A stretch of 64,000 nt of DNA from Eremophila alpestris peregrina (lineage: Eukaryota; Chordata; Aves; Passeriformes; Alaudidae), in contig WMCF01000014.1 in NCBI GenBank assembly GCA_009792885.1, positions 10,683,924 through 10,747,923 of the forward strand. The letters run 5' to 3'. Below the pieces are notes generated by a model. The model was not told where the DNA came from and did not search any database. It saw nothing but the letters and a program-made list of their open reading frames with translations. This document shows positions 50,301 through 63,600 of the stretch, in pieces. Every line of letters starts with the position of its first letter. The stretch's first letter is position 1. Both the position numbers and the translations under genes were made by a program.

Positions 50301-50769
50301 ATTATTATTAGAATGTAATTATTCACATACAATATCTGTCTTTCTAATAAATGCTCAAAAATATTTTCTGTCCCCAACTTCACTGGAATTTAGTGCAGGT
50401 CAGCATCAGGTCTTCTAGTTTATGATCTCCCTGATACTTGGAAAGATTCCTTCTGTAAATAATCAGGAATGTTTAAGAAACCAATTTACCGTATTTGCTG
50501 TAAAGACATGATATTATCTCTACAGGAAGATATGGTTTTCAATAAACTAATTCCCCCATATCCAGTTGTCTAAATGATGCAGGAAATGTCTTGTATATAA
50601 AAACATCCAAACAACCAACTGTCCATCTATCAGCGCTGACATCATGCTGTATAAGGCAAGAGACAGCAATTCTAATTTATGAGAATTAAAAGCATCTTAG
50701 AAAAATTGCAGCACTGCATTTCGAGAAGCCACTTGTCCCCAGCTGAAGCTGGTTCCGGCAAAATTGGCT

Positions 50770-50797
50770 GCCTTTGCTCCTCAGAGGAGGCAAAGGC
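50770..50797. repeat. Short GC-rich hairpin
   Basis: GCCTTTGCTCC pairs with GGA-G-GCAAAGGC across a TCAGA loop, giving an 11-bp stem with a single-base bulge. No run of T follows it and no function is assigned. Confidence 0.6.
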
Positions 50798-51126
50798 TGT
50801 GGTTTCAAACTGCTGACATGAAGCAAGGTAACCATCCAGCAGCAAAGGTCCTCATGCTTACTGATGGTGCTCTCCTCCAGTAGGACAAGGAAGTTGAAGA
50901 TGCAAGGACTGGCCCATGAGAGTGGGAAGCCAAAGTTTCTACACAGGGCAAGGCTATATGTATGATGACATTAGAAAGCCACTTCTACCTCAGCACTGCA
51001 CAGCAAGCAGCAGCACACTGAGACAGGGTGCTCTTTGTTCACCACTATATTTCTTCACCAAAAGCCAGAGATGCCTCTGTCTCTCAGGCTTCTGCCAATT
51101 TACATCCTAAAAACACTGCCTCCATT

Positions 51127-51141
51127 AAAAAAAAAAAAAAG
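51127..51141. repeat. Short poly(A) run
   Basis: About 14 uninterrupted A after CCTCCATT. No polyadenylation signal precedes it. Confidence 0.8.
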
Positions 51142-54100
51142 GCAATTGAAAGTATTTATTTTAAAAAATAATTCTGTGCATGTATTATATTTTCTTATTT
51201 TATATAAATAAGAGTTCCCCGCTTCAGCTATGCAAAGTCTTTACAGGCCAGTTACTTTCTTCTCTGCACAACATACAGACAATCTCCCAGAATTAACTTT
51301 TCATTCAGGCTCTCCAGTTATGCAGGAGCTTTAATCTCTTTTTTCCTTCCTAAGCAGCAGCCTGATGTTACACCTAATGAGAGCCAGTAGCCAGCCTGAG
51401 CAGGCAGCGAGCAACAACGGGCAGCCATAAAACATCTGAACAGACCAGAAACAAACAGGCTTTCTAATTCTCCAGCGGCAACAAGAGCCTAAAGGGAAGC
51501 CTTGTCTGAGCTGCTTCCTTACACCTCCTTAATAACACCAGCCCTAAGCCAAGTAACAGCCGTGGAAAACAGGATGGAAGGTGGGTGATTTCTTGCCACT
51601 TGCTTCCAACATCCTTTGGTCAAAGCAAAGGCATCTCTGCAGCCCTTCACAAGATCAAAAGGCAGCAGAGCTCTGTTTACAACATCCTGAGCAATTTAGG
51701 CATCCCACTCGGCATTGTTTCCTACCTCCCGCCCAGTTCCCTTTTAAATTGGATGGTTTCTAAATGAAACCTCTACCCTTTATGAGTTTATAGCCATGGT
51801 GAGCCAAGGAGTCCAACGCAGACAATTTCCAAAGAAATTAAGAAAAATTCCTCCATCTTAACCTTGCTGCACGGGAAATGGTAGTGCATGAAAAGGTAAA
51901 AGAAAATTGCCTGGCATTTTTTAATTACCAACTTGAAGGATTTATGCTATTATGCATTTTATGGTCTATCTCCATTTCCCAGTGACGTGTCCAGTACTTG
52001 TGAGTGTGCAGCTTCTAAAGCAGTTCTCTTTAAGGGAAGAGGCATTTATGGGTAAGGAAAAACCCTTTAAAAATTAACTGTTGGGTAAATGCACAGGATG
52101 TTGCAAGCATCTGCTTTATTTGCACCTTCTTTCTCCCTCCCCTTTTTGTGGTTCTTTTTTGTTTTCTTTTTTTCACAACCTGTATTTAAAAATTTAGGGC
52201 CACTATTACGCCTGTCGCTGTTAAGTGACACAACCCGTAAGGGAAGGAAGGAAGGAGGACACACACATGCTAAGTAGTCCCCTGGAAGAAAGAGTGAAAG
52301 AAACTTCCCAAAATACAGGATGCACGTGTTAACAAGCCATGTGCACACCACGCTCCTCTCCCAGCAAAGCAGGGAATCCCATAACCAAGGGCACAAACCT
52401 GTGCCCAAAGGTGGGACCAGCCCAACACAGGCTTCTGGCCTAAGGCAGGGACACAGCACCAAAGCCCAAAGCCACTGACCCCCTCCCAGCCCATGATCCC
52501 TGCACCACACCTACTGAATATATATATATCAGAGCTGGATGCTCATCTGTCCCCTTTTAACCAGAATACATAAGGCAGAGGGACCAAGGAGCATCCCCAT
52601 CCTCCAGAAATACATTTTCCTCATCCTAAATCGTATCTGCTTATAAGCACTGGACACTTTTCAAAAGACAATCTTTTCGAACACATTATTTGTTTTTCTC
52701 ATCCCCTTTTCTATCTTAATGTGCTTCACATATTGTCAAGTAAGATGTGCCTGCGTGTATAAAAGCAGAATTAAAAATCACAAAGTATTTTACTTTACAT
52801 AAGAAAAAGTTATGATTACAATGTCTTATAAAACTTCTAATTTCATCAACTTATTATATGTCATTCTTCAATGCAGAGAGCACTCACAGTATGAAGAGTT
52901 CTTAAATCAAAAACACACTGTTGGGGAACAATCTTCATTTTAATGATGCTCAATAAAAGGGATTAAAATATTTTATGAGTCACAGTTTCCACTAAAAAAA
53001 AAGGCAAAACAAAAAAAGGACAATGGTGATGAATTTGTTGAAAGTGTGGAACTTGTTCATTAAACACATAAGGGAAAAAAAAGTGTTGATGAAGAAGGAA
53101 GCAGGCAGCTGAAAACTTACATACTGCATTGTACTTTAAAGCACCAACTACTTTTCCCTTAATTGGCTTCTGCAGATCCCAAGGAATCTGAAAACCCACC
53201 AGCTCCACAGCACAAGCAGCCGCTGTCCTGGCTGCTCCAGACAGGGGATGAAAGGGCCCTTCAATCTACAGATCTATTTATATTCCTTCACATGGCGACT
53301 ATAAAAAGGTTTCCTTTCAGGCTGAGGTTTCTCAGCATTAAAGTTAGTAACTGTTTGAACATGAAAAACCCTATGTACATAGATTTTTAGAACAGGGGTG
53401 ACGCCTTTTGTGTTCGGGTAAATTTGGTTTGAAGCACCAACGATGCAATCTCGCACATCTACAGACTTCCTCTTTAGTGCCACTGCAAAAAGAAAATGGG
53501 ACCCAGACTGAACTGAAATAATGCATTAAATAAATGATGCCACTGATTCTGAACAACAGCAATTTCTGACCAAATATGCTCTGTCTCAGTCACCTTTGTA
53601 TTGCCTCTGTCTCCCCACCAAGGCAGCCAGCGCAGCCTGACATGCCAAGCCATTCCCAAGGGCCTGAGAGGGGCACCGGGTGCTGGTGTTTCTCATCTGA
53701 GCCTGCCCTGGCTCTCCTGGCAAGCCTCACACAGAACAGCTCTGTGCTTCCACTTCCTCCTGGGTAAACACCAATAATTATATTTCCATACCTCACAGCA
53801 TGTAGAAAGGAATGACAGCTCATACCTTTCCATAAAAAAAGTCTCCCATTCTGCCATGCAAGCTGCTCCAGAAACAGACTTGTGGTGAAAACAAATTGCT
53901 TCAAAATTAAAAGGCATACAATAGAAACTTGGAGCCAATTACTACAAATCCAGCTCTGTCATGGGAAAGGAAAGCACTGCTTTTAAAGCCAGCAGAGAAA
54001 TAAGCACTGTATCTGACTAAAGTGCATGGTCCTGGTCTTCTTTTGAATTTGCTTTAATGATTTATTCTTTCCATTAGTTCAAGAAAACTAGCCTAAAAGG

Positions 54101-57100
54101 CTGATTATTGAGAGTCAGTATTTTAAATTTAAAATAGAAAGTTTTAAGATAGAGACTAAGCCAAATCCAGCTCTCAAACTCACCCACTTCTTCCTCAAAT
54201 CCACCTGCACCAGTAAGGCTTCCTAAAAGCGAATGAAAGCACACCTCTGTCTTGGGATGATCATGACACCATCTTGGTATGAGAACTGCTACTTTTTTTT
54301 TTCCCTAATTCACAATGCAGTGAAAAGAAAGCAGTGTGGAAAGGGTCCACACAGCTCTCCATGACAAGACACACTCCTGCTCTGCCTGCCACTACCTGCA
54401 CAGCCACTGCACCCCATGCCCTGCATCCACCCTGTGTGTGTTACCTACGACCTCTCATTGACACCAGAACTGCAGAGCAGCCCTGCCCAGAGCAGTCACT
54501 GCCACCCCCAGTACCAGACCTGCACGGGGAGCAAGTGCCAGAGACAGGGGGGGGTAAGCTGCTATTATGGCCAGAGATGTAGTTTTCCCAAAAGATAAGT
54601 ATTTTCCAGCTGGAGTGGTAGAATTAAGAGTGGGCTGGCTGGGCAGCTGGACAGCCAAGCAATGGCCAACACACCTGCTCCAAAGCTCTGGAGTTCTGTA
54701 CCAAGCTTAGCTACACCAATGCTGCCCCCAGCTACAGCAGTGGAAAGGCCAAGCTTCGATCCCTAAGGATTACTGCCAAGACACAGACCTGCAAGAGCAG
54801 GGATATTTGTTTCTGAATTGCTGCAAAACATGGATGTTTCCAGTTCAAAGGGATTTTAAAATGAATATGTATCCAGTTGGCACAAGTAGAAATAGAGGGG
54901 GGAAAAGGGGGGGAAAGTCTGTCCTAATTCTGTTATTCATACCAGAAGAAAAAAATGCAATGTCCACACAGTTTCTCCTAATTGCAAAAGATGGTTTCTC
55001 CACTAGTAGCACATTAGTTAGCAGAAATTTAAAAAATCATACAGAAACTCATAAAGATACTTGTACAGCATCAAATCCTCTGTAATCACACTGCAGCCTC
55101 CCTTTGCAACAAGCATTAGCAAAAAACATCAGGACTCAGAGGACAGAACTTAAAACTTTTTCCACACCTCCCATAGTTGCTTCCTGGTCTTGTACATCGT
55201 ACCCACTGCTGGGGGAATGTCTTTAACAGGAGCAGCCGGTAATGGGTCATAATAAACAAGCCAGGTGCTTTCATTCCAACCTGAAACATAAATTACTGCA
55301 GGGTTTTAAATTCATACCATGTTCCAAGAGCTCCTTCATTAGTTATGCATATTTTAAATCAAATTCTGTGGAAAGTAACTTAAAGGACACTGCAATTGAG
55401 AGCTGTGCTGGCCCAATAAAGCACATCAATCTCCTGTATTCAGTGAATAAATGGCAGGTAACAGCTGTTATGCTGCACAAAACTCTTCTGACCTAGACTG
55501 AACATGCATTTGATCAAATTGTCTCCAATAATGCCAGGAGCACTGCCAACCAAAAGATTAAATAGTCTGATTTCGTTTAAAAAAAAAGAACAAACCCCCA
55601 GGATGCGATAAATATTTTTAGCTCCGAAATATAGAGGAAAGAACATTCTGTTATTCCTGTTCTTTAAAGCTACGTTAAAAAAAAACTGACATCTGTCCTA
55701 ATATCCAGATTATGTAAATCCTGGTCTGCAAAGAACCAATGTTCACCAAGAACTGAAAAAATAAAAATGGAAGAAGTGTTCTGGGTCAGTTTGAACTTTC
55801 ACATTATCTACAGGGACAAATTAAAGAAGCCAGTTTTGCATTTTGTCCTGAAGCAACAGAAAAACCTCTTTCTCCCAATAGATTCTTCTAATGACAGAGA
55901 TGTCCAGACAGAAATAAATCCACTTTACCAGAGCCCTGGTATGCATCAAAAACAGTGTCTGAAAAGCAGGTTTTGTCAGAACTTGTAAATCAATGGAAAG
56001 GTTCGCTGACTCACACTGACTGATGCCAAAATGCCTTCCCTCTAAAACTGCCTTTAAGGTAGCATGTATAGAAAAAGAGGATCGGCAGCATCTACACAAA
56101 AATTAAATTATGCCCTTTGTTTCTCTGCAATACACAAAGAAACCTTGTCAATGAAATTTGGAGGGTGGATTTGTGTTTAAGTACGCACAAAATGTGAGGT
56201 CTCGTTCTCCCCTAAAAGGCTCCTGGTGATTACAGGGTGCAGAACAGCAGCCTATCCTGCAGGACTAAAGCTGCAGGAACTAGGAGAGAGGAGTTTAATC
56301 TACAGCTGTGTGCTTCTTTTTCCCCCTCCACTGGTGACTGATGAAGGCGTAGGAGTATGAATGCCTTCACTGAGGGCTCCATATCCCTCCCACTATTGTA
56401 AAATGTTTGAGAGGTTTCAATACACATTTAGGTTCCTAGCACAATTTTCTGAAGCAAAACTAATGAAAAAATCTGTTTGACTTGATGTTTTGGGGATTAG
56501 TTTTTGTTGTTGTTAGCTGCTCTTTTTTTTTCCATAGGAAAAACTAAAGGAAAAAGCCAAGTATGACTCCCTTCTCATCAGATACAAGGGAGAATGGTGT
56601 GCAGAAGATCAAAATAAAATCTTCCTACATAAGGTATAAGGGACAAGTTTTAATAGCCTACAAATGTGGTCCGTAAGGTTCAGCCTTTTTGAGCTTTTCA
56701 GAGCATTTTTAAAATAAAAGCTTTCCTGGATTTCAAAGGAGAATCTTTGAAAATTCACAAGCAACAGGGGAGAAGAACTATGAATACAGAGAGAACTGGT
56801 ATTACAGATAAATTCCCTTATCAGGCAATGGGACAGGTATCTTAAAAGCAAGAATTAAAAAAAGAATAGCAAGTTAGTAATTTGCTCAGTACACTCTGAA
56901 ATCTCCCTGCTAATTCTGACAGTAACATGGGGAAGGATTATATAAATGTCTCCAGCCATTCTGAAGGACAGATGAATCCATCAACCACGCCGATGGATGC
57001 CTGAAAACTGGCAGCAGAGAGTTTCAGCTTTAAGGTATTAAGCAATGATGTGATTCACCACCTGCTGAAACCTCCGTCAAGACAACGTGTAATATCTCCT

Positions 57101-57450
57101 GGATGGGAGCCTGGGAAAGTAGGATGGTGCATGTGTTCCCTTCTCAACCTCCAACCTGAGGTGCTCTACAGAGAGAATGAGGCACACAGTCTTTCCAGGA
57201 ACAGCATCTCAAACACTACATCTGCCCAATACTCAGTGAACAAGCACCAGGAAGACACGACTGGGAATGAGGTGGAATGGCCTTAGGAGGTTAATGGCAA
57301 AGGGCAGAGGATTAATTGCAACCTCCTGGAAGGCAAAAGAAAACTGTAAGCAAAATGCAGCTCAACACTCAATGACCTCAGAAGATCCAGAGTACTTTCC
57401 CTGTTTCTCTGCCAACACACACTTCTTTCACACATACCTTCCTTTTTCTT

Positions 57451-57603
57451 TTTTCTAAACAAAGAAGTGGTAACATCTCTGGTGAGGAGCAGGACTGGAC
57501 AGGCCACTGAGGTGGGCCTGTCTCTTATACACATCTTTTTCTAAACAAAGAAGTGGTAACATCTCTGGTGAGGAGCAGGACTGGACAGGCCACTGAGGTG
57601 GGC
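57451..57603. repeat. Artefactual exact 67-bp duplication around a sequencing adapter
   Basis: Bases 57451-57517 and 57537-57603 are identical at all 67 positions (both start TTTTCTAAACAAAG and end CTGAGGTGGGC). The only sequence between them is a 19-base Nextera mosaic end. Perfect identity plus a synthetic linker indicates that two overlapping reads or contigs were joined without trimming or merging. The real locus probably has a single copy. Confidence 0.95.
57518..57536 (+). other. Nextera/Tn5 mosaic-end adapter contamination
   Basis: CTGTCTCTTATACACATCT is the complete, exact 19-base transposase mosaic end used in Illumina Nextera libraries. Minus-strand frames through it begin with or contain the residue strings MCIRDR and VYKRQ, the known protein signatures of this contaminant. 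It is not genomic sequence, and neither are the frames at 57283-57534 and 57455-57676 that depend on it. Confidence 0.98.
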
Positions 57604-60600
57604 TGCAGGAGATAGGACTGACTGCCACAGGGGCAGGAGGCCTCTGACAGGACATTTTGCCAGCCTGCCACACCAAATACCCTTGGAAAAAAAAAGCCCC
57701 ATGCTTGGCTGCACAGGTGGCTGCCAGGTAGTACTCCAGTTACTTCTGCACACATAAAATGATGAGAGCCATTCCTAAATCTGAGAAGTGGAAGTGACAG
57801 AACAACCCAAAAGCACAATGCCCCTTGAACACAAAAGTCTTTTCTGCACATGCTTTTTGGTAAAATGACACCATGCTATGTGATGGCTGGTCTACGTAGG
57901 GAAACAGTCAAAAGGAGAACATGAATTTGAATTAAAAGAAGGCTCTTTAGACCAGTTCAGCAGGATTGTCCAAGCTGCACAGAAACAATACATTATAAAC
58001 TCTTCATACACTTCATATACTGGAGTAATGGTCCTAAGAAAAAGGCTCATGCTGTGCTGAACAAGAGTTACTTTGTCTGTTCTCCTCCATGTTAAACCAC
58101 CCAGTTTTGCACATTCTTAACACGATTATCTAATAACAGTCCCTGCCTGTATGTTTGGCTACACATTTCACATATAGCACTGCAGAACAGAGAGGTACTG
58201 AGGTAGAAGGTATAAATGTGTGAAGCTAAATTATACATATTTAAGCAATCACATGCCTACCTGAAAATCTTGCACTGCATTCAAATTCACATTTTGTAGG
58301 AAAGGCCTGGCGATATTTGGTCTGCTTAAATAAATATTTATTAATCTCAATATAAAAGATCAGACACCAAATTTATATGAGCTGAGCACAGTTCAGGCAG
58401 AAGCCAATAATAGCTGCTTTCAGAATTTGCAGCATTGGAGTTTGCCAAATGGAAGTGACAAGTCTGGACCACTAAGAAAAATGAAGCCATTTGGTAAGTT
58501 ATATGCTGCGTAATAAACAGTCTGTCAGTTTGCTTCTAATCCCCCCTCTTCCAGAAGGGTGGTGGTTTTTTTGTTTTTTTTTTTCCATTTTCCTTTTTTC
58601 TTGATGCACTCTGCAGAGCACGTACATAATATAAATTAAACAGAAGCTACTTTGGCTCCCTGGACCACACACCGTGGACAACTTAGGTCATTGTTACCTA
58701 AACAGAATTTGGTTTTTTGTTTGCATTGCACATTTCCTTTCTGTTTTGACAGCAGGTTTTAAAAAGAGGATGTTACCCTCCTTAGAGCTTTGAATCATTT
58801 ACGAAGAAAAGAGAAAAAGAAGTTCTGTGACAATAGCACAAAAGTAAAGCCTTGCAATTTTTCGTTTCTTCCCGTGACATCTGTGGGTAGTCCTGTTCAT
58901 AACGCCTTTGTTCCAGGCTGATTTACCGCAGTTTGAGACAAGACACCATTCAGAGGCTATTCCAGGAACCATGGAGGAAGTAGAAGGAGGATGCATCTAA
59001 TTTGTCAGCTACCATGACATCGCCACTTATGATTAATACTCAGCATTGAGTGAAGAGAAAGTATTTCCTCCAAGCATCCTCCACCTCAGTGCATGCTGAA
59101 CAGGGTGGGGAGAGCAAGACTGCCATGGCAGGTCTGCTCCTTAAAACATGGCTTGTCAACTGTGCAAGGAAAGAAAACACCTTCATTTCAAAAACCAGCA
59201 TACAAAGCCAGTTGGCTCTGCCCAAAAGAGAACTACTGGCTTAAGTGGGCCAGCCAAGAGGGACTGCTGGAGGAGAAGGTCCTGCATGAAAAATGCAGGA
59301 ACAAGAAGCAAGTCCAGGGAAAGTTCTTGCCTTGTTTGCATACAACTCCCAGCAAGTTGCTGTGCACATACACACACTCACACACACGACTTCTTATTTA
59401 CAGAAACATGGTCTTCCTGCCTGACAACATTTATGGGAAAAGGACTTAAATGTCTGCAAAACCCTTGAAGATCTTTTTCATGGCAGCTGTTGCATAAGTA
59501 CAAAGTTTTGAACACTTTGAAGGGAGGAGCTGGCAGAAACCATTCAGTTCAAAATGCTACACCAAAAAAGAACTCCACAGCTAATCCTTATCCCTACTGA
59601 GTCCTCCCTCTGGCAGGCTATGAGACCTGACTCTGGTGATGGGGAGCCACCCAGCTCGCCATGCCCACCCACCAGACCAAACCTACACTTGTGGATGTGC
59701 TGGAAGCATCAGACTTAGGTGGCACATAAATCACAGAACCATCGTTTGCAGCACACACACAGGTACCAGAATAAGTTCCCACCCACCCACAGATCTCTTG
59801 GGGTACCAGCCAGCCAAGGGAAAGTCATGCTGCCAGAATAACTCCATCTCCCACTTTTTTGGCTCTCCCTTGCCCCAGGGTATCTCTTGTAAAGGGTTAG
59901 AAACAGGCTGCAAGCCAGGTCATTTGCTGTGGCAGTGGGAGCCTGTTCCTGGCACACACCATTCCCACACACCACAATCACAACCAAAAAGCCCTCCAAG
60001 ACAGCTGGTAACAAGTAAACTGCTGTCCCTATACGTCTTGTCTCGAAAACTACACTCCTGTTGGTCCTCAGCACCAAAGTACAGGCACCTTGACCCACGC
60101 AATTAAGCTCACCTGAATTATTCTGCAATTTCCATCTACTGTTGCCATCCCTCCCCAATAAGCAATGTCCCTAATGCAAATACCAACCTCAGGCTGCCTA
60201 GCTGATGGGTCTGCCTCCCATAAAATGGGCAGCAGAGCACTTACAGTAGGTTTCTAGTGGTCTCAAAGGCAACACAATGCAACACCAGCTTTGTAAAGTA
60301 ATGGAAAAAATCCAAACACGCAGAATAAAGTTTTTAGAAGTTCCTCAGCATCATGTGAATGGAGCAGCTTTCTTCTGCTATAAATTTTTCCTGTTTTTCC
60401 CTTTTTTATGCAGTTACTGCTTCTAAGAGCTTATCAAGAAAAAAAGCCTGCTCACATTGGCAAAATCCCAGCTCACTCATTTTCTTAAGTAGCATGTTAT
60501 CAAAACGTACCAACACAAGCTGTACTTTCTGGGCACAAAGGAAGCCCTTAAAACAACTACAGTAACATCACATTTGCAACCAGTTAGGTCAGTCCTGAAG

Positions 60601-63600
60601 CCTTCCCTTAGGCTCTTCCCTAGCCTGCATTTAGGTCAACCAATTCCTGACATGGAGAGGCTGTCAAAATTCAACTGCACTTTCTCAGGCTCATGAGTGA
60701 TCAGCTCAGTGAATGACCCTGTCTACTTCTATTTGCTGTCACTGAACATAACCCTTGCCAAAATATCCTCTCGGAAACCAACACGAAATGCTGTATTTTT
60801 TACTGCGTGAATATAGTTTTGTCTTCATTTGGCATTATTTCCATAATATAGAACACTCCAGGTTTGATGGCAATTGTCTAACTACCAATTCTAGAATAAA
60901 TTACATTCTCTTGTACATCAGGTTGCTAATATACTATATACTTCTCAATTTTTTAACACAGAGCAATTGCCAATTTGGGACAGATTTCACCTTCACACCT
61001 CTGGCTCATGCAGGTTGGGTTTGATGCCCAGTCCCTGAAGCTATCACACAGCCACAGCTCATCATTACAGTCTGGAAAGGAAAATGCAGTAAAATCACAT
61101 TTGCACACACAGCTGCGCATCAGTGTCATAGCAAGGCAGTTTCACTTCGGCATTCCCTGCTTCCAGTCAGCAAACGTGCCCACTGCTTCTCAGAAGGGCT
61201 CTGCTGCCTTTACAGTGAAAGGCCAAGAGATGATTTCTGGCAGCCAGAGAGCCCGTGTTTGTTCAAGGGTGTGGTTAGACAATGAGATTGAGCAAGCTCC
61301 TGCCCTTGCCGGCCAGTCCAACACCCTCCTCTCCATCCCCACTCCTCCCTCATCACTTTTTTTTTATTGGGTGTCTAACAAATCAGCAAATTGATCATGT
61401 TTGCTCTGCAAACAGATGAAGGACTGAGGTGATACAAAGGGCAGAGCAGAAGCTAGCAACTGGAAGCTGATGAGGAAGAAGGAGGGAGCACGGCTCACCC
61501 CTTTATGCAGAAGCAAGCTTACCGGTCTGGCTCAGACCATACCATTTAACTTCAAAAACTGTATTTCCAATTACTAATCTTTTGGAGTGAATAATACAGC
61601 ATGCACCCCAGAAAAATTAACTGTTTTAGGCAGATGTGTTATTTCCCACTCTAAGTGACAGCATCCACAAATTCACAATGCTCATGAGCACCTACTCCAG
61701 AAGTGGCTGCCATGCAGGGTAGGTACTACTGGACTGTTCTACAACAAAACAGGAAAACCAGTGCCCCACTAAAATTCTCAAAGGTTCTCTTGGTGCTCCT
61801 CTAGCAGACAGCGAAGGACTGTGTTCAGGATTCCTTTTCTCTTGCATATTGCATCACCTAAGCATTTCCTGACAGAACTGAGCCACAGGGACAGGCTGTA
61901 TCACTCCAAGGCTGAGATGTAGTGGAAGGCGTGGGAGACCAGCACACCCTGCAAAGGCACAGACCAACAAACAGAGAGCACGAATACCCCCCATTAAAGG
62001 TTTATTAAAAGTGCCTGTTGTAGCCACCTTCTTAAGACACACACAACCACAACCTGCAGTGAAACAACCTTTGGCTGAAGCTCTTCCTTTCCCCTCACAC
62101 ACGATGCACCAGAGCCTTTCCTCCCACCACCATCCTTCCCCTGGGGCTGCACGAAGCCCAGCCTCTCTGACTCAACCAGCCCTCTTTCACACAGCTGGCA
62201 CCTTCGATTTCCGAGACATTAGCACTTTCCTAAAATAGTCTCAATCTTTGGCATTTCAACCATGCCTTTTGTTTTTAATCCCTCTGACATCTGAATAGAA
62301 TAAAGTCCAGTCGAAGTTTAATAGCAGGCAAGCAGAAAGGGAGAACTGAGCTGGGGTTGCTGGATGAGAAGAGTGGGGTTCTTCCCAGGCTGCGTGGCCT
62401 TTGCTCCAAAGATCTTGTGCTCCTCTGGCTGCAGCAATGACATTTTCCTCCATCCCTGCCAGCTCTCCCAGCTTCTGGGCCTGAGGCATGGCCATATTGC
62501 AACACAGAGACAACTGCTGAGCTTTGCTTGCCTTTCTGCTCACAGGGCCACCAGCTCAGGATCACTCTAGCTCACTTCCATGTTAAAAAAATACAATCAG
62601 CCAATGATTCAAAATACTCCTAATCCTCTTCTGGTTAGGAACTAGAAGACAAGTTTTCAGAGTGAGATGACAGAAACAAAGCTACTGTACACGCTAAATT
62701 TCCCTAAGAAATTAGGCTTATCCACCCTCAGCATGGACTCCTGGACACTTAATTTGGGAGTGGAGGTGTTTATTGTACTACACGTTTACTGTACTAACAG
62801 CATGCAAAAAAAAGGTTCAAGGGGAGCCTTTGTCATATCCAAAACTAAACAAACTTTAATGTTTAAACTCATTCCAGATCTCCAACAAAGAAAGCCCCAA
62901 GTAGCAACTCTGCAGCTCCGCTGATCCCTGCCAAGAAAGTTCATCAAATATTTGGATGGAGTAAGCACTTGATTCCAATGGGAAAAAAATATTAAAAAAG
63001 GAGAGAAACACAGTCACATTTGGGAGCACAAGAGGTGGAAATTAATGCGAAATAAAAAAGACCAAACCAGGCAGCAAGTTATAAACACCAAATATTGAAA
63101 TTCCAAAGCTGACCTGCAAATTTCACGGTTAATACGATGCAGATCCCTTTTCTACAGTTGGGTTAAAAGTGCACAGCCCTCTCCTAGGCAAATCTCCAAG
63201 GAATTTTAAAGCTTGAATGAAAATACTAATTACAATGTACTAAAAACAGAGCGAGGAAGTGTGCGAGATGACTTTCTAGCACTAAAAGGAAGAGAGAAGG
63301 AGACAGTTTGGTCACTGCTGAAGCCAGAGACATGCAGCAAGAGTGGCCCTGAAACATTAACTCCTTCCTAATGAGACCTGGCAACTTGGAAAGGATTCAA
63401 GTGTTTGCAAAGCTTTGTGCTGTACCTGCTATGATGAAGCTGCAGCACTTACACAGTTAAGAAAGGAATGCTTAAAAAGAGTGGCTATCCATCCCCGATA
63501 TTTGGCATGACCAGCACAGCAATCACTTTTCTGTAATTACAGGAAGACTGTATCTTAGCAGCTGGTTTTGCTGGGGGAAAAAAATCAGATATTTATCCCT

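Larger units (their letters stand above)
44643..57450. other. Intron 1 block with no recognisable gene
   Basis: The supported features are the inverted repeat (45431), the A78 run (47274), the small hairpin (50770) and the A-run (51127). The stretch 47480-47640 is locally GC-rich without exon signals. A minus-strand exon-like frame sits at 55150-55303 and is described under findings. The rest is unique AT-rich sequence. Confidence 0.55.

Noticed and set aside
57283..57851. Four overlapping minus-strand frames (60-108 codons) that look like repeated protein segments
   Set aside because: The repetition comes from the adapter-linked artefactual 67-bp duplication.
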